Below are positions 11,018 through 23,251 of a DNA stretch of 64,000 bases, piece by piece. The stretch's first letter is position 1, and each line of letters starts with the position of its first letter. This DNA is from Benincasa hispida (lineage: Eukaryota > Streptophyta > Magnoliopsida > Cucurbitales > Cucurbitaceae): NCBI RefSeq assembly GCF_009727055.1, contig NC_052357.1, positions 81,770,345-81,834,344 on the forward strand. The letters run 5' to 3'. The notes beneath the pieces are model-generated. The model ran no database searches and had not been told where the DNA came from. It was given only the letters and a program-made list of their open reading frames with translations. The translations under genes and the position numbers were made by a program.

Positions 11018-12668
11018 TGATAACTGGCAGAAATGCCAGTTATTACAAGCCTTTTATTTAGAATTATGAGGGCTAATAAGTAGAAAATGCAGTGATAATA
11101 CTTAGAATTTGCGAAAAATTGAGTTTTGCGTCGATTAGCACCTAAATCCTCACTGACTCCGATATTATGCATTACTCCGTGCCAAAGTATCTATTTTTGT
11201 AGCTATCGTAGGAATCAAACGCATTCGTTGGAAATAAGCAATCACAGACAAATGCATGCGCTGAAGCCAGACGACCGCAAAGACAAACGCATGTGCTGAA
11301 AACCAAGCTATTGCATAGACGAATGCATGCGGTGATCGAATGCGTCCAGCACATGGAAGTTGCAGTGATTAATTGGAGATTGCGGCCACGGAGTGACAAC
11401 CATAATAGAAGGACGATCGCAAGATCGGTAGAACGTGTTGATACTTCAGCTAAATCAAGCTCGGACGCATACCTTCGGAGTATCAACAAGATAAGACTAT
11501 GTGACTTTGCTCATACCGTGACAAAGGAAGTAGTGAGACATAACACAATCATGATAGCTGTCGGCGTTTAAACCCTATAAATAGCCCCTTGGACCTTCAT
11601 TTCAAAGCATCCCGAACTTCTGCCTCAAGGCAAAGGTTTTTGATCACCGATGAGAGCTTGAGCAAGATTTTTAGTGAGAATTCTTCACCTCCACAAACCA
11701 GACCGAGTGACAACCCGAGCTTTCACTAGAGATAGAGCTCGAGAGAGACATCTCCACCATTCATCCATGGCACCACCGGCAGCCTTGACGCAGAGTCCTT
11801 CATTTCTCTTCTAACCTTTGTATTGTATTACATTTTAGGTTAAGATATTAAGACATTTTGTAATCAATGCATCTCTTGATTCCTTCAATGCCATCATCTT
11901 CATCATCTTTATCTTTACCATCATTTACCTTCATCGTTTATTTATCAAAGGCGATCGCATACTTAATCGTGTAGCCTAGAGATAGGACGCATGTAGCAAC
12001 CCACTAAGAGGTGTGCGTTGTGCGAGTATAGTGAGTTAATCCTCTTTGCTTGGTGTAAAGGCTGTAGCAATGCTTGTCTATAGGTTGTTGCATTACTAGA
12101 CTATGAGTTAAATAGCCGCGTCTAACTTCCTGAGAAGGAAAGAGATGGAATGCACTAAAGTAAAGTATGCATTGTTCCTAGAGATAGGCACAATCTTATG
12201 TTTGACGCAACCATGCACTATAGAGATATAGTCATGCGGCTGATCATTGAGAGGTGTGCAATGCGTTAGTGTGACGAGTTGGGATTACTCGAGCGATTTA
12301 AGATAATAAACATTACTATGCATTTGTTGTGCATCTACCTATTCTCATCGCAAGTCTTCTATTGCTCAATCTGTTTAGATAGGAGTAGGAGTAGTGTGTA
12401 AATCCATTAAACTTCTTTTTATTTTTATTCATTGTCTCAAACGCATTGCTTCATAAGCATTATTGGATTACCCGAGAAACTTGCGTTCACGTTATACTTG
12501 GCGTGAGCATAAGAAAACTTGTGATAGGAACGCATGGTCATTGCATACTAGATTAATGCATTTTCATTCCAACGCATGACCTCTGATGCATGGGCGTAAA
12601 CGCATAGCTTAAGCCATGTCTAACGCATGATTGCGTGAACAATCCCACCCATCAATTTTCCTCCAACA
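11018..12668 (+). mobile_element. Gypsy-type solo LTR (copy 1) inserted in Copia A integrase
   Basis: A 1651-bp insertion starting TGATAACTGG and ending CTCCAACA splits the Copia A integrase frame. It is flanked by 5-bp GCTGT (11013-11017) and ACTGT (12669-12673), a target duplication with one mismatch. It starts with a perfect 10-bp hairpin: arm ATAACTGGCA, loop GAAA, 11019-11042. A TATA box TATAAATAG lies at 11576-11584, and there is no internal domain. It shares the 5' hairpin, the following text and a block at 11766-11794 (TCCATGGCACCACCGG) with copy 2 at 15202. The word AACGCATG and variants are over-represented. Assignment to an Athila/Tat-like Gypsy group rests on the polypurine tract beside the related LTR at 21631. 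Confidence 0.8.
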
Positions 12669-14379
12669 ACTGTCTAGCACATGTGCTAGCAACTAACCCA
12701 AAGAAGTTAGAATCGCATTCGAAGGTTTTCTCTTTGTAGGCTACCCCAAGGAAACGAGAGGAGGATACTTCTATGATCCGAGTGAGAACAAAGTGTTTGT
12801 TTCCACTAATTCTATCTTCTTGGAAGAAGATCACATGAGGGATCATAAGCCACGAAGTAAGCTCGTTTTACGTGAGATCTCCAGTGAGATTGAGACTGTT
12901 GAGGGTTCAACAAGAGTTGTTTAACAGGCCGATAGAGCAACAAGAGTTGTTGAGGTCGAAACATCTATTCAACTAGCTCAAGAGTTGAGACTGCCTCAAC
13001 GTAGTGGGAGGGTTTTGAACCCACCAGATTGCTACATGGGTTTGACTGAAGCCCATAACGTCATTACGAATGATAGGGTCGAGGATCCGTTGTCTTTTAA
13101 GAAAGCAATGGAGGATGATGACAAAGATGAATGGGTTAAGGCTATGAACCAGGAAATGGAGTCTTAGTACTTCAATAACATCTGGGAGCTTGTTGATTCA
13201 CTCGATGGGGTAAAACCTATTCGGTGTAAGTGGATCTATAAGCGAAAGAGAGGTGTAGATAGACAGGTGCAAACCTTTATAGCTAGACTCGTGGCAAAAG
13301 GGTTATACCCAGGTTGAGGGAGTTGACTATGAGGAAACTTTCTCACCTGTATTCATGCTGAAGTCTAACCGGATTCTTCTGTCCATAACCGTATTTTATG
13401 ATTATGAAATATGGAAAATGGACGTCAAGATTGCCTTTCTTAATGGTAATCTTGAGGAGAATAGCTATATGACTCAACCAGAGGGGTTCGTAGTTTCAGA
13501 TCAAGAGCAAAGAGTTTGCAAGCTTAATAGGTCTATTTATGGGCTGAAACAAGCGTCTCGATCTTGGAACATCAGATTTGACACTGTTGTCAAGTCGTTT
13601 GGCTTTGACTAGATCGTTGATGAGCCTTGTGTTTACAAGATCATCAACAACTCAGTAGCTTTCCTAGTAGTGTATGTGGATGATATCCTACTCACTGGGA
13701 ATGATGTAGGGTATCTGATTGACATTAAGAGTTGGCTAGCTGCCCAGTTCCAAATGAAAGATTTGGGTGAGGCAAAGTATGTTCTCGGGATCTAGATTAT
13801 TTGGGATCGCAAGAAAAAATGGTTAGCTCTATGTCAAGCATCGTACATTGATCAAATGTTGATCAGGTACAGGATGCAGGATTCCAAGAGGGGTTTGTTA
13901 CCCTTCAGGCATAGAATTGTTTTTTCTAAGGATCAATGTCCTAAGACACCTTGAGGAGATGAGACGGATTCCCTATGCTTCTGCTGTAGGAAGCTTGATG
14001 TGTGCAATGTTGTGTACTCAACCCGACATTTGCTATGCAGTAAGGATTGTCAGTTAGTATCAGTCCAATCCAGGATTTTATCACTGGACGACGGTCAAGA
14101 CGATCCTCAAGTATCTTCGGAGAATGAAGAACTACATGCTTGTATATGGAGATAAGGATCTGATCCTTACATGATACAACGTTGCTGATCCCTTTACAAA
14201 GGCCCTCACGGCTAAAGTGTTCGAGGGTCATCTGAACAGTCTGGGTCTGCGGGACATGCGACATCTTGTCTAGGGCAAGTGGGAGATGATACTGGGGTAT
14301 GCCTTAGTTTATTGTATGTTATACATATTTATATTGTATTGTACATTAGGCTCTCGAGTCATTAGGACAAGTGAGAGAT
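12669..14379 (+). pseudogene. Copia A pol, 3' part: integrase end, reverse transcriptase, truncated RNase H
   Basis: Coding similarity resumes after the solo LTR with the integrase C-terminus (FVGYPKETRGGYFYDP near 12731-12780), a linker, then reverse transcriptase from about 13080 to 14130. The catalytic YVDD is intact near 13674-13686. Stops at 13165-13167, 13610-13612 and 13793-13795 are all TAG. The frame also shifts near 13310. Most of RNase H is deleted: at about 14173 the sequence jumps to the C-terminal ADPFTK-like segment. The polyprotein ends near 14275, and a spacer with two purine-rich tracts leads to the 3' LTR at 14380. Confidence 0.85.
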
Positions 14380-15201
14380 TGTTGGGATTGGTGTCTTAAT
14401 TCTCCCGAAGTCTCGTTGTTTTGTAAAGATACACATTGTTCGATGAATAAAATAAGTGTTATTTAATTCTGGCATTTACTCATATCCAATAAACAAAGCT
14501 CTTTGGTTATCTTATGTGAACTTAAGCATGTATATGTGATATACAAGTGGATCATGCCTTAAGTGATAACCTAAATAGGTCTGTAATATAAGAATTAAAG
14601 TGGGATACCTAATCCTGGTGACACTACAAATACGACCCACTTTGTAGAGGTTTGCAAGTGTTGTAAACTACTACAGATGGTAGATCCTGACCATTCATGT
14701 GGAGATGGGGAGCGGGGGTGTCCTATACAAAGAGTTTGTACAAGACTTGGACCACGAGATGACTAGACTCTGTATATAACACCGTTGATACTAGAGACTT
14801 ACATCTCACCTAAACGGCCATAGGTAACACAACCTCAATCCTGAGTGTTTTGGGAACTCCTGCCTTTAAGGGCGGTCCTTTGATTAGTATGGGTGAGAGT
14901 GGCCAGATTTCCAACTTAACATGCCTACTTTTTTGGGGACTTGTCTGATCTGGGAGCTGGGAACTCAATCCACAAGATGGAATTCACTCATTTCCCCAAG
15001 CAGGGATAAGTAGAGAGATTGCTCCCTTAAGGGTTGATTCTAGGGCTCGAACATAGTGGCCACAACTTCTCTTTGGAAGAGAAGACTCAGTCATAGTAGG
15101 ACTATGACTTATGTTCATTAGAGAGATCAATGGTACTTAAGGAGACAGATGTAACTATAGGGGCATAATGGTAAATTGACCTAACTATACTTACGAGTGA
15201 T
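14380..15201 (+). mobile_element. Copia family-A LTR, 5' part (3' LTR of Copia A)
   Basis: Starts TGTTGGGATTGGTGTC directly after the purine tract GTGAGAGAT. It matches many other copies in this window (18287, 23378, and minus-strand copies ending at 28569 and 38176). A TATA-like TATATAAC lies near 14772. It is cut after ACGAGTGAT by the hairpin-starting LTR at 15202. Confidence 0.8.
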
Positions 15202-16530
15202 TGATGACATGCAGAAATGCATGTCATCTTAGGCCTTTTTCGTAGAATTATGAAGGTCGTTAAGTAGAATATGCAACAATCATGATAGGAATTCACGGGA
15301 AAATGAGCTTACGGCGATCAGCATGTTGAATCTCGGCTAACCCCTTATTATGCGTTATTATGCGTTCAATTGTTTATTTTTTGTAGCTAATACAGGAAAT
15401 GGACGCAACCGTGGAAACCAGAACACCGCATAGAGAACCGCATGCGGAGAAACTCTCAATCGCAAGGTAAACGCGTTCGATCAATGCATGGATGTTGCGG
15501 TAATCAGCTGCATGCGTCCATCGCATGGGAATTGTGCTTGTCAAGCAATTGTAGTCATTGCGTAGAGTTGCGGTATTAAGCGAATGCGATCACTGAATGA
15601 TTGCAGCTACGCGATAACGCATACCAATGGGATCAACGCAAGGTTGGTGGAATGAACGCATCAACGCATCTACCTCAAGCAAATCAAAAGCCGATGTTGA
15701 CATTTCACCTGCCACGCCGTTAGCAGCAGAGGTTTAGAAAAGGACTAACGCACCGCGAATGACAGATCAGAGCAGTCTATTAATGCTGTCGGCGATCCAA
15801 TCTCTATATAAAGAAGCTTATGAGTAGAATTCTAACTTATCTGAGGATTATCCTTGTGGTCTGGGGATTATCCCTGCAATCCAAGGTTTTCGCCTGAGGT
15901 TCGCCTAGGGCGGATCCTTATGATCCAGATAAAATGCGTGAGAAGACGCTTGACAGTTCTTCACCTCCTATATCCATTTCGAGTGACGACCGGAGCCTTC
16001 GACCGGAGCTAGATCTCAGGAGAGTCAGCTCTACCGCCCATCCATGGCACCACCGGCAGCCTTGACGCACATCCGCTGGAAGCAAGCTTTGCTTCCAGCC
16101 GGTCATTTCATTTTCCTTTCTTTTCTTATATTGTATTGCGTGACATTTTGTGATTAAGGAATTAATACAATTTGTTTTCAATGCATTTCTATGTTTCCTT
16201 CGATTCCATCTCCATCTTCTTTACTTAGCATCTTTAACTTTCATTGCAACACTTAGTGAGATTGCTTGAGTATTGCATACTTAGTCATGTGGATTAGGGA
16301 TATGAAGTATGTAGCAAACCACCGAGAGGTGTGCGTTGTGCGAGTATATGAGAAAACCTTATTTGCTTAATGTGAAGCTATGACAACGCATGTCTATAGG
16401 TTAACGCATTACTTGTCTATGAGTAAAGTCAGCAACAACCAACTACCCGGGAGGGTAAGTGGTTGGTCGCATTAAGCAATGTAAGTCATTGTTCACTAGG
16501 GATAGGAACAATCTTAAGTCAGCAAAGTTC
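15202..16530 (+). mobile_element. Gypsy-type LTR (copy 2), truncated at its 3' end
   Basis: Same family as the solo LTR at 11018. It starts TGATGACATG with a perfect 11-bp hairpin (arm GATGACATGCA, loop GAAA, 15203-15228), and has a TATA box TATATAAAG at 15805-15813. The TCCATGGCACCACCGG block recurs at about 16042. Similarity to copy 1 stops near 16530, equivalent to about 12195 in copy 1, so roughly the last 470 bp are missing. The following 230 bp (16530-16760) I cannot assign. Confidence 0.75.
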
Positions 16531-16759
16531 ATATGGTTACCTTGTCCCATGAGCGCTTCATTCATCATTTAGGCATACTTGGGAGGTAGTCTAAAACACA
16601 AATCTAAGACTCAGGAGAGCGGATTGGAATGCATAGGCAAGAATGGGGATCTTAAAGATAAACTCTGTTTGCTTTCACACAGCATATGCACCCTATGGAT
16701 GGAATACTGCATGCATCCAGGAAGTAGAATATGGTGGTTATATGCGGTCATCTTCGACC

Positions 16760-18286
16760 TTATCCTTCGTGACACTACGAATACGATCCGTTTTATAGAT
16801 GTCACAATTGTTGTTAAGTGCTAGAAATGATCTTGATCCTGATTATTCATGTGTATACATGTGAGTGAGGGTGTTCTTATATAAAAGGGTTTGTATAAAA
16901 CCAGACCACGAAATGAATTGTCTCATTATATAACACCGTATATAGTAGAGACTTACATTTCACTAGGATGACTATAGGTGACATGACCTGAATTTCGAGT
17001 GAGTTTGTGAACTCCTACCTATGAAGGCGGTCCTTTGATTTTATAGGTGAGAGTGGTTGGATTGCCGACTTAATAAGCCTACATTTTGGAGATTCGTCTA
17101 ATTGGGAGCTGGGAACACAGATACACAAGATGAATTCAATCATTCTCTAATGTTGGGGTAAGTAAATAAATTGCTCCCTTAAGAGCTGATTCCGAGGCTT
17201 GAACAATGTGGTACCACACCCTTTCTTGGCCCGAGAGAGGTTTGACCGTAGTTTGACTATGACTTATTATTCATTAGAGGAATTAGTGATACTTAAGGAG
17301 TTAGATGTAACTATCCGGACAAAACAGTAATTTTGGCAAGGTGTACTTTACGGGTAATTTGTGAAAGGTCATCGGCACTATTGACTAGTTATATCAAATG
17401 GGCACAAAATATATCTGTAGTTCGAAGAGTGCAATTGTCGGTCTTTAGTGGAGTGATCGACAGTTAATGGATGTTAAGTAATTTAATTAAAGGAGTTCAA
17501 TTAATTATTCAAGTGCCATTGGAGCTTCAATCTACAAGTTCATAAGGGTCCCCTTTATAACTCAGCTGGGAATTATTGGGGAATTAATTTTGATTAATTT
17601 GAATTGTTCAAATTACTTGGGGAAAATAATTATATGTTGATAATTAATATAATGTATTTGATACATATAATATAAAGTTGTTTTAGTGGAATTAAATATT
17701 TGAATATGATTTAAATACTAATTATATGGAGAGATTCATATAATAAATTTAATATAAATTTGATTATATTAAATACTAAGGTTAATGAGAGTTTTAAAAC
17801 TATAGATTATGTTATATACGATTATTGTAAAACTATAGACTATGTGTTATATTTGATATAATATATAGTTATATATATATATATATAATTTTAAATTAAA
17901 GGGAGGGAGTTACAACTTCCCTCCCCTTAATAATCTCATAATCAATCGTGGAAAGTGGGATGGTTTTTGGTTTTTACGTTTTCATTTTCTTATTCACAGA
18001 AGAGGAGATCACAGTAGAGATCTGTGTGTTTTCCCAGTAGAACTCTCCCAAAAGAAAACACTTTTCCTCTCAATTTCTTCCTCCCTCTCACAAAATCATA
18101 GCAGAGCCCACACACACCTGCTAATTCTCAACCCCAAAGGAAAATACAGGAGGTTCACTTGTGGTGGGGGCTAAATTGGGTTGCTGCAAATTTTGGAGTT
18201 CAAGATTCCAAGAAGAGGGTTTGTGATGGAATCTTGGAGGAGCTTCGTGATGCGTTTATAACATGCAATGAAATCTATGAGGTTAT
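16760..18286 (+). mobile_element. Copia family-A LTR, 5'-truncated
   Basis: Enters the family-A LTR at the segment with GACACTACGAATACG, so the first about 200 bp are missing. It continues through the usual blocks (tracts near GGTCTTTAGTGGAGTG at about 17440). An AT microsatellite lies at about 17873-17888. It ends directly at the start of another LTR of the same superfamily at 18287. Confidence 0.75.
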
Positions 18287-20302
18287 TGTTGGGGTTGATG
18301 CCTTAAATCTCGTACGGTCTTGTAGTTTGTAAATACTTGTATGAATACACATTTTGTGATTTATAATATATGATATTTTATTCACTTCAGTCTGTGACAT
18401 ATTTGATATTTTAGTTGCATTAACCACAAATCAATAAACTAAGATCTATGGTTATCGTTGTAACTTGAACATGTATGTGGAGACATACAAGTGGATCATG
18501 TTTTAAGTGATAACCTAAATGGTTTATAGTATATGGATAAAGAGGGATACCTTATCCTGGTGACACTACGAGTATGGCCCACTTTGTAGGTGTTACAAAT
18601 GTTGTAAAGTGCTACAAATGATATTATCCTGATCATTCATGTATAAGACATGCAAACGGAGATATTCTATACAAAGGAGTTTGTATAAGACCAGACCACG
18701 AAATGTTTAGTCTCGTTATATAACGCCATTCATAATTGAGACTTTCATTTCACTAGGATGACCATAGGTAACATGACCTTAATCCTGAATAAGTTGTGAA
18801 CTCCTGCCTATGAGGGCGGTTCTTTAATTTGCATGGGTGAGAGTGGCCAGATCGCCGACTCAATAAGCTTACTATTTTTGGGATTCGTCTGATTGGGGAG
18901 CTAAGAACTCAGCTACACAAGATCGAATTCACTCTTTCCCCGATGTACGGTTAAGTAGATAAATTGCTCCCTTAAAGGCTGATTCCGGGGCTTGAACAAG
19001 GCGGTGCCACACTCTTTCTTGGCCTGAGAGGGGTTTAGTCATAGTAGGACTATGATCTATTGCTCATTAGAGGAATCAGTGGTACTTAAGGAGTTAGATG
19101 TAACTACAAGGGCAAAACAGTAATTTGGCCCAACTATGCTTACGAGCGATTTGTGAAGGGTCATCGTACCGTTGATTGGTTATATCTAATGGACACAAAA
19201 ATACATTTGTAGTGCGAAGAGTGCAGCTGTTGGTCTTTAGTGGAGTACCCGATAGTTAATGGATGGTGGATAATGTGATTAAAGAGTTTAGTCAGTTATT
19301 CACGTACCGTTGGAGCTTCAAGCTATAGGTCCATAAAGTCCCCTTGGTAGCTCAATGGATTCAAGTTGAGAATCAGTTTTTTGGTTAGTTTGAAATGTTC
19401 AAATTAACAAAAGGGAATTTGATTATATATGATATAATTAAATTAATTAAATTATATATGATATAATTGATATAATGTATTTGATACATTATTGTTTAAT
19501 TGAAGGAACTAATATTTGAATATGATTCAAATAAAAATTTCTATGAATTAGATTCATAGTTATTAAATTTAATATAAATATGATTTATATTAAATGCCAT
19601 AAAAGAGAAAAAGAACTATGGTTTATATATTGTATATGATGAAGTATTAAAACTATAGGTTATAAATATAATATGATAAGTTAGTTACTGTATTTTTTAT
19701 AATTTATTAATTATATAATATTAAATTTATTTTTCTCCAATAGTTTAGTGGGTGGTTACACAATTTTATGACAAATTGAGATAAAAAGAAATTTGATTTC
19801 AAAATCTCAAACGAAAAAACACGACTTTCAAATTAACTATCGAGTGACTACACGATAGGATTGGGTTTACCATACGATAGTGCTCTTATCTAAATGATCG
19901 AGCATTAAATTTATGCGATAGACTTCCATCTTTTATACGATAGTGCTGCCCTTTACTCGATTGTATACCTCTTTCCCTCTAACCAAAATACGTCAGAGAC
20001 CACCACTTCTGGATTCTCACATCGAGAATACTAAGGTAATCTAGTGGTTGTGTCCGGATCTGTTCAAGGATCGAGTTGCTATTTGTGTTGTTCGAGAGAG
20101 TTCCAGTTGCTCATTGCGTTCAAGTTTGTTCGAGGGATATTCTTGAAGAAGTGTTCTTCAAAGGTATTGTCTCTCTAACCTTTGTATTTAATTCAAGAAG
20201 CATGCTGTAATTTATATTTAATACATAATCTGTTTAGTATGACTTTGAATGTAAGTGTTTTTTCACAATGGAGTTTGGACAATCCGCTTCTGCTCATAGG
20301 TC
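18287..20302 (+). mobile_element. Copia family-A LTR, near full length, diverged subfamily
   Basis: Starts TGTTGGGGTTGATGCC and runs through all family blocks to about CTGCTCATAGGTCC near 20300, roughly 2.0 kb. Between 19474 and 19595 it carries four perfect palindromes with 3-nt loops (arms of 7, 9, 8 and 13 bp). Between 19840 and 19970 the words ACGATAG and CGATAG recur. The 3' end is approximate. No primer-binding site or gag follows that I can recognise. Confidence 0.7.
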
Positions 20303-20389
20303 CTCTATAACCAGAGTTTCTTTAGTTATAACACTTTGTTTTATTTGGTAGAACCCAAGTGCAAATTCAACCAGAGTCCTGATAAGTCC

Positions 20390-21727
20390 AAGGCCGAATC
20401 AGGGATTGCTTGTAAATGCGCGGTGAAACTAAAAATATGATCTTAATGCAAATTGAAATGTTCAAACAAAGGGATGATTGAAGGTGTTATTTTAATTTAA
20501 AAATCTATGCGATGAAAATTATGCCCAAGTGAAACTAAGTGGATTATGGTTGTTGGTGATAGATATGTGATGATAGGGTTGAGAAGAATTTTCACTAACA
20601 TTTCCTAAGAAATAAAAGAGATTATGCGTTCAAGCAATATACTCAATGTTACGATCATCACTACCCAGTGTATCTGGCCATATTATCTTATCTCTAAGAT
20701 GCATGCGATGAGTGCATTATGCAAAAGATAAACTTATTTCTAAGGAATATCTCCTCTTGCTTTATGAGTTCCAAATCTAAATTCTTTCAAACTTAGGTTA
20801 ATTTTTACTTAGAACAATCTTTCGATTTATTCAAGTAACACATATCGCATAATTCTCTTGTTGCTTAGTAGTGTTAGCTACATACTTCTCAACCCATTAG
20901 ACAATTTAGCTACACATGATGGTGATGGATAAGATAAACAGAGGATAGAACGAATATATATTCATATTGTAACGTTTGAATTGTCAAAGTCAAAATTACA
21001 ATGCAAATACACTTTAAGAGAAAGAAAGGGATAGAGAATCAAGACGAGGTGTGCAATGTCTTGCTCCATTCGGCTTTATTGGCGACTGCTTCACTCAGAT
21101 TATCGAACAATGATATCCCTCCTTTACTTCCACAGGAATCCTGAGTTCTCGCTAAGGTATTTCTATGGCTGAATGGGAAGGTTTTTTAGGGGAGTTTTTC
21201 TTTTCAGAATTTCTCTCCTTGCCTTTTGCATGGCGATTGCATGGGTATTTATAGTCGTCTGAGGATGTTTTTCTTTTCTCTTAGTCATTATTGTGCTGAT
21301 GAGGCGCATTAAATTCCATACCCTAATGCACCATCTGCAACGTCATAACTGATTATGCGATGGTATGTTTGTATCTGATAGCTTTTGCTTGATCGCATCA
21401 ATGAGTGCTTGGTTCATGCGATCATGTGTTCGCTTGGTTGCGACGGCGGGTTTTCTACATAAACATAGCAATATCAACCCGTAACTCAAATATATCAGAT
21501 GTTGAAGTTGTATGATCGCATACTTTGATTTTTATATAAATTCTTTGGTACAAGTGTCATAATTTCATATCTTTTTCCTATTATTTTAAATAAAAGAAGT
21601 GCCATAACTTGTATTTCTACAAGTTATCTCACCCCCAAATTTAAACAACGCTTGTCCTAACGCATATACTTCGGATTTCCTAGATTTTCAATCGGCTTAA
21701 TTAGTTGCCTAGACTTCTTTGTTGGAA
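20390..21727 (-). mobile_element. Gypsy-type LTR (copy 3) with polypurine tract, minus strand
   Basis: On the minus strand an LTR starts TGAGATAACTTG at 21631, directly after the tract AAATTTGGGGG (21632-21642), which resembles Athila/Tat-group elements. It opens with a perfect 10-bp hairpin (arm ATAACTTGTA, loop GAAA, 21604-21627). A TATA box CTATAAATACCC lies near 21250 on the minus strand. The other end, about 20390, is not resolved. The bases 21643-21727 are probably a remnant of the internal domain. Confidence 0.65.
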
Positions 21728-23251
21728 TGTATTAGCACGCAGCGGAAGAAACAAAGATTAATAAGCACTCTAATTAGTTAATTTTGGCAGAAACTAAAGC
21801 ATGCTTACATAGTAATAAGTGGGTTTCAAGTCATACCTTTGTAGAACTCTTGAAATCTTGATTTCCAGCTGCAAATCTCTCAAATCTCATTGTAGACCAC
21901 CTCAAGATCTTCCCTAATATCCTCTTAGAGCTCTAGATTGAGTTGTGGGACTCTAGATAAGCTTGAATTAAGAGAATTTGGAGAATAACTCACAGTAGTA
22001 ACCCATTTGAAGAACACCTTCTTCACACGAATTTTTTAGCAAAAAATTCACAAATTGCATGCCTCAAACTCACTAAAATCTTCTCAATATATTCCAAAAA
22101 GTCATGCAATGAAGATGGCCGCATGAGATGCAGCTCATGCTTGGAGTATTTGAAGCCTAAAGATGGTGGGTTATGGGTGAGCAACTTAAAGAAGTAATGG
22201 AAAAATCCAACTTTCCATTTTTTGTGTTTTTCTTTATCTTTTTCAAATTTTCAATTGATTTTATTAATCAATTTGTTTTATAAAATTAAAAATATTATTA
22301 ATTTTACAAAATTAATTTTCTTAATAAAATTAATAAATAATTATTTAAACAATTTAAATAATTCTAATTAATTTAATATAAAATATTAAATTAATTTACA
22401 CAATTCTACCTTCATATATTTAAATCATATTTAAATATTAATTCTCCAATTCCGTTTAATTCTAATTTGAACGTTTCAAATTAACTTATCACGCTACTCT
22501 AAAGCTAATCCATTTACGAATTAATAGGGGAACCTCGTGGACCTACAGATCATGGGCTCCAGCGATCCGAGATTAATCGGCTAAATTCATTACACCGAAC
22601 TAACCCCCATTCGTTAACTAATAGGTCACTCCACTAAAGCCCAATGTTGAACTCCCCTCACTGTGGATATATTATGTCCACTCGATATAACCATGATTAG
22701 TAAGTTAACCCTTTACAAGTTGTTCGTAATAATGGCTGGGTCAAATCTCTGTTTTACCCCCGAAATTACCTCTTGTTCCTTATATCTCACTGATCCTCTA
22801 ATGAACAATTGATTTGTGATCCAATCAACAAAACGAGTTCCTTTCGAGCCGATGAGAGGGTGGGACCCCTTGTTCAAGATCTAGAATCAGCACTTAAGGG
22901 AACAACCTCTCTGCTAACCCTAATCGGGTAGGAGTGAATTCCATCTTGCAGGGCTATGTCCCCAGCTATTCATCTGGTCTTATCCCCAAAATGGAAGGCT
23001 TATTGAGTAGTGTTGTTGGACTACTCTCACCCATGCAGTTCAAAGGATAATTCCGAACAAACAGGAGTTCATAGTTAGCTCAGGATTAAGGTCAAGTTAC
23101 CTAGGTCATCGCTTTGAAATAATCAGTCTTAAACACTAAACAACATTATAAAGTAAGAGTGACTGATTTCGTGGACCAATCTTGTACAAAACTCATTTGC
23201 ACAGGACACCCCCACTTCTCATGTCATAATATGTACGAATTAGGATCACTC
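21728..23251 (-). mobile_element. Copia family-A-like LTR, minus strand, 5'-truncated
   Basis: The minus-strand LTR end lies at 21728, with the family signature CTTCCGCTGCG just inside. Blocks follow in reverse order up to about 23251, where the LTR stops short of its TGTTGGG start and abuts a plus-strand Copia 3' tail. The arrangement implies recombination or deletion between oppositely oriented copies. Confidence 0.65.
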
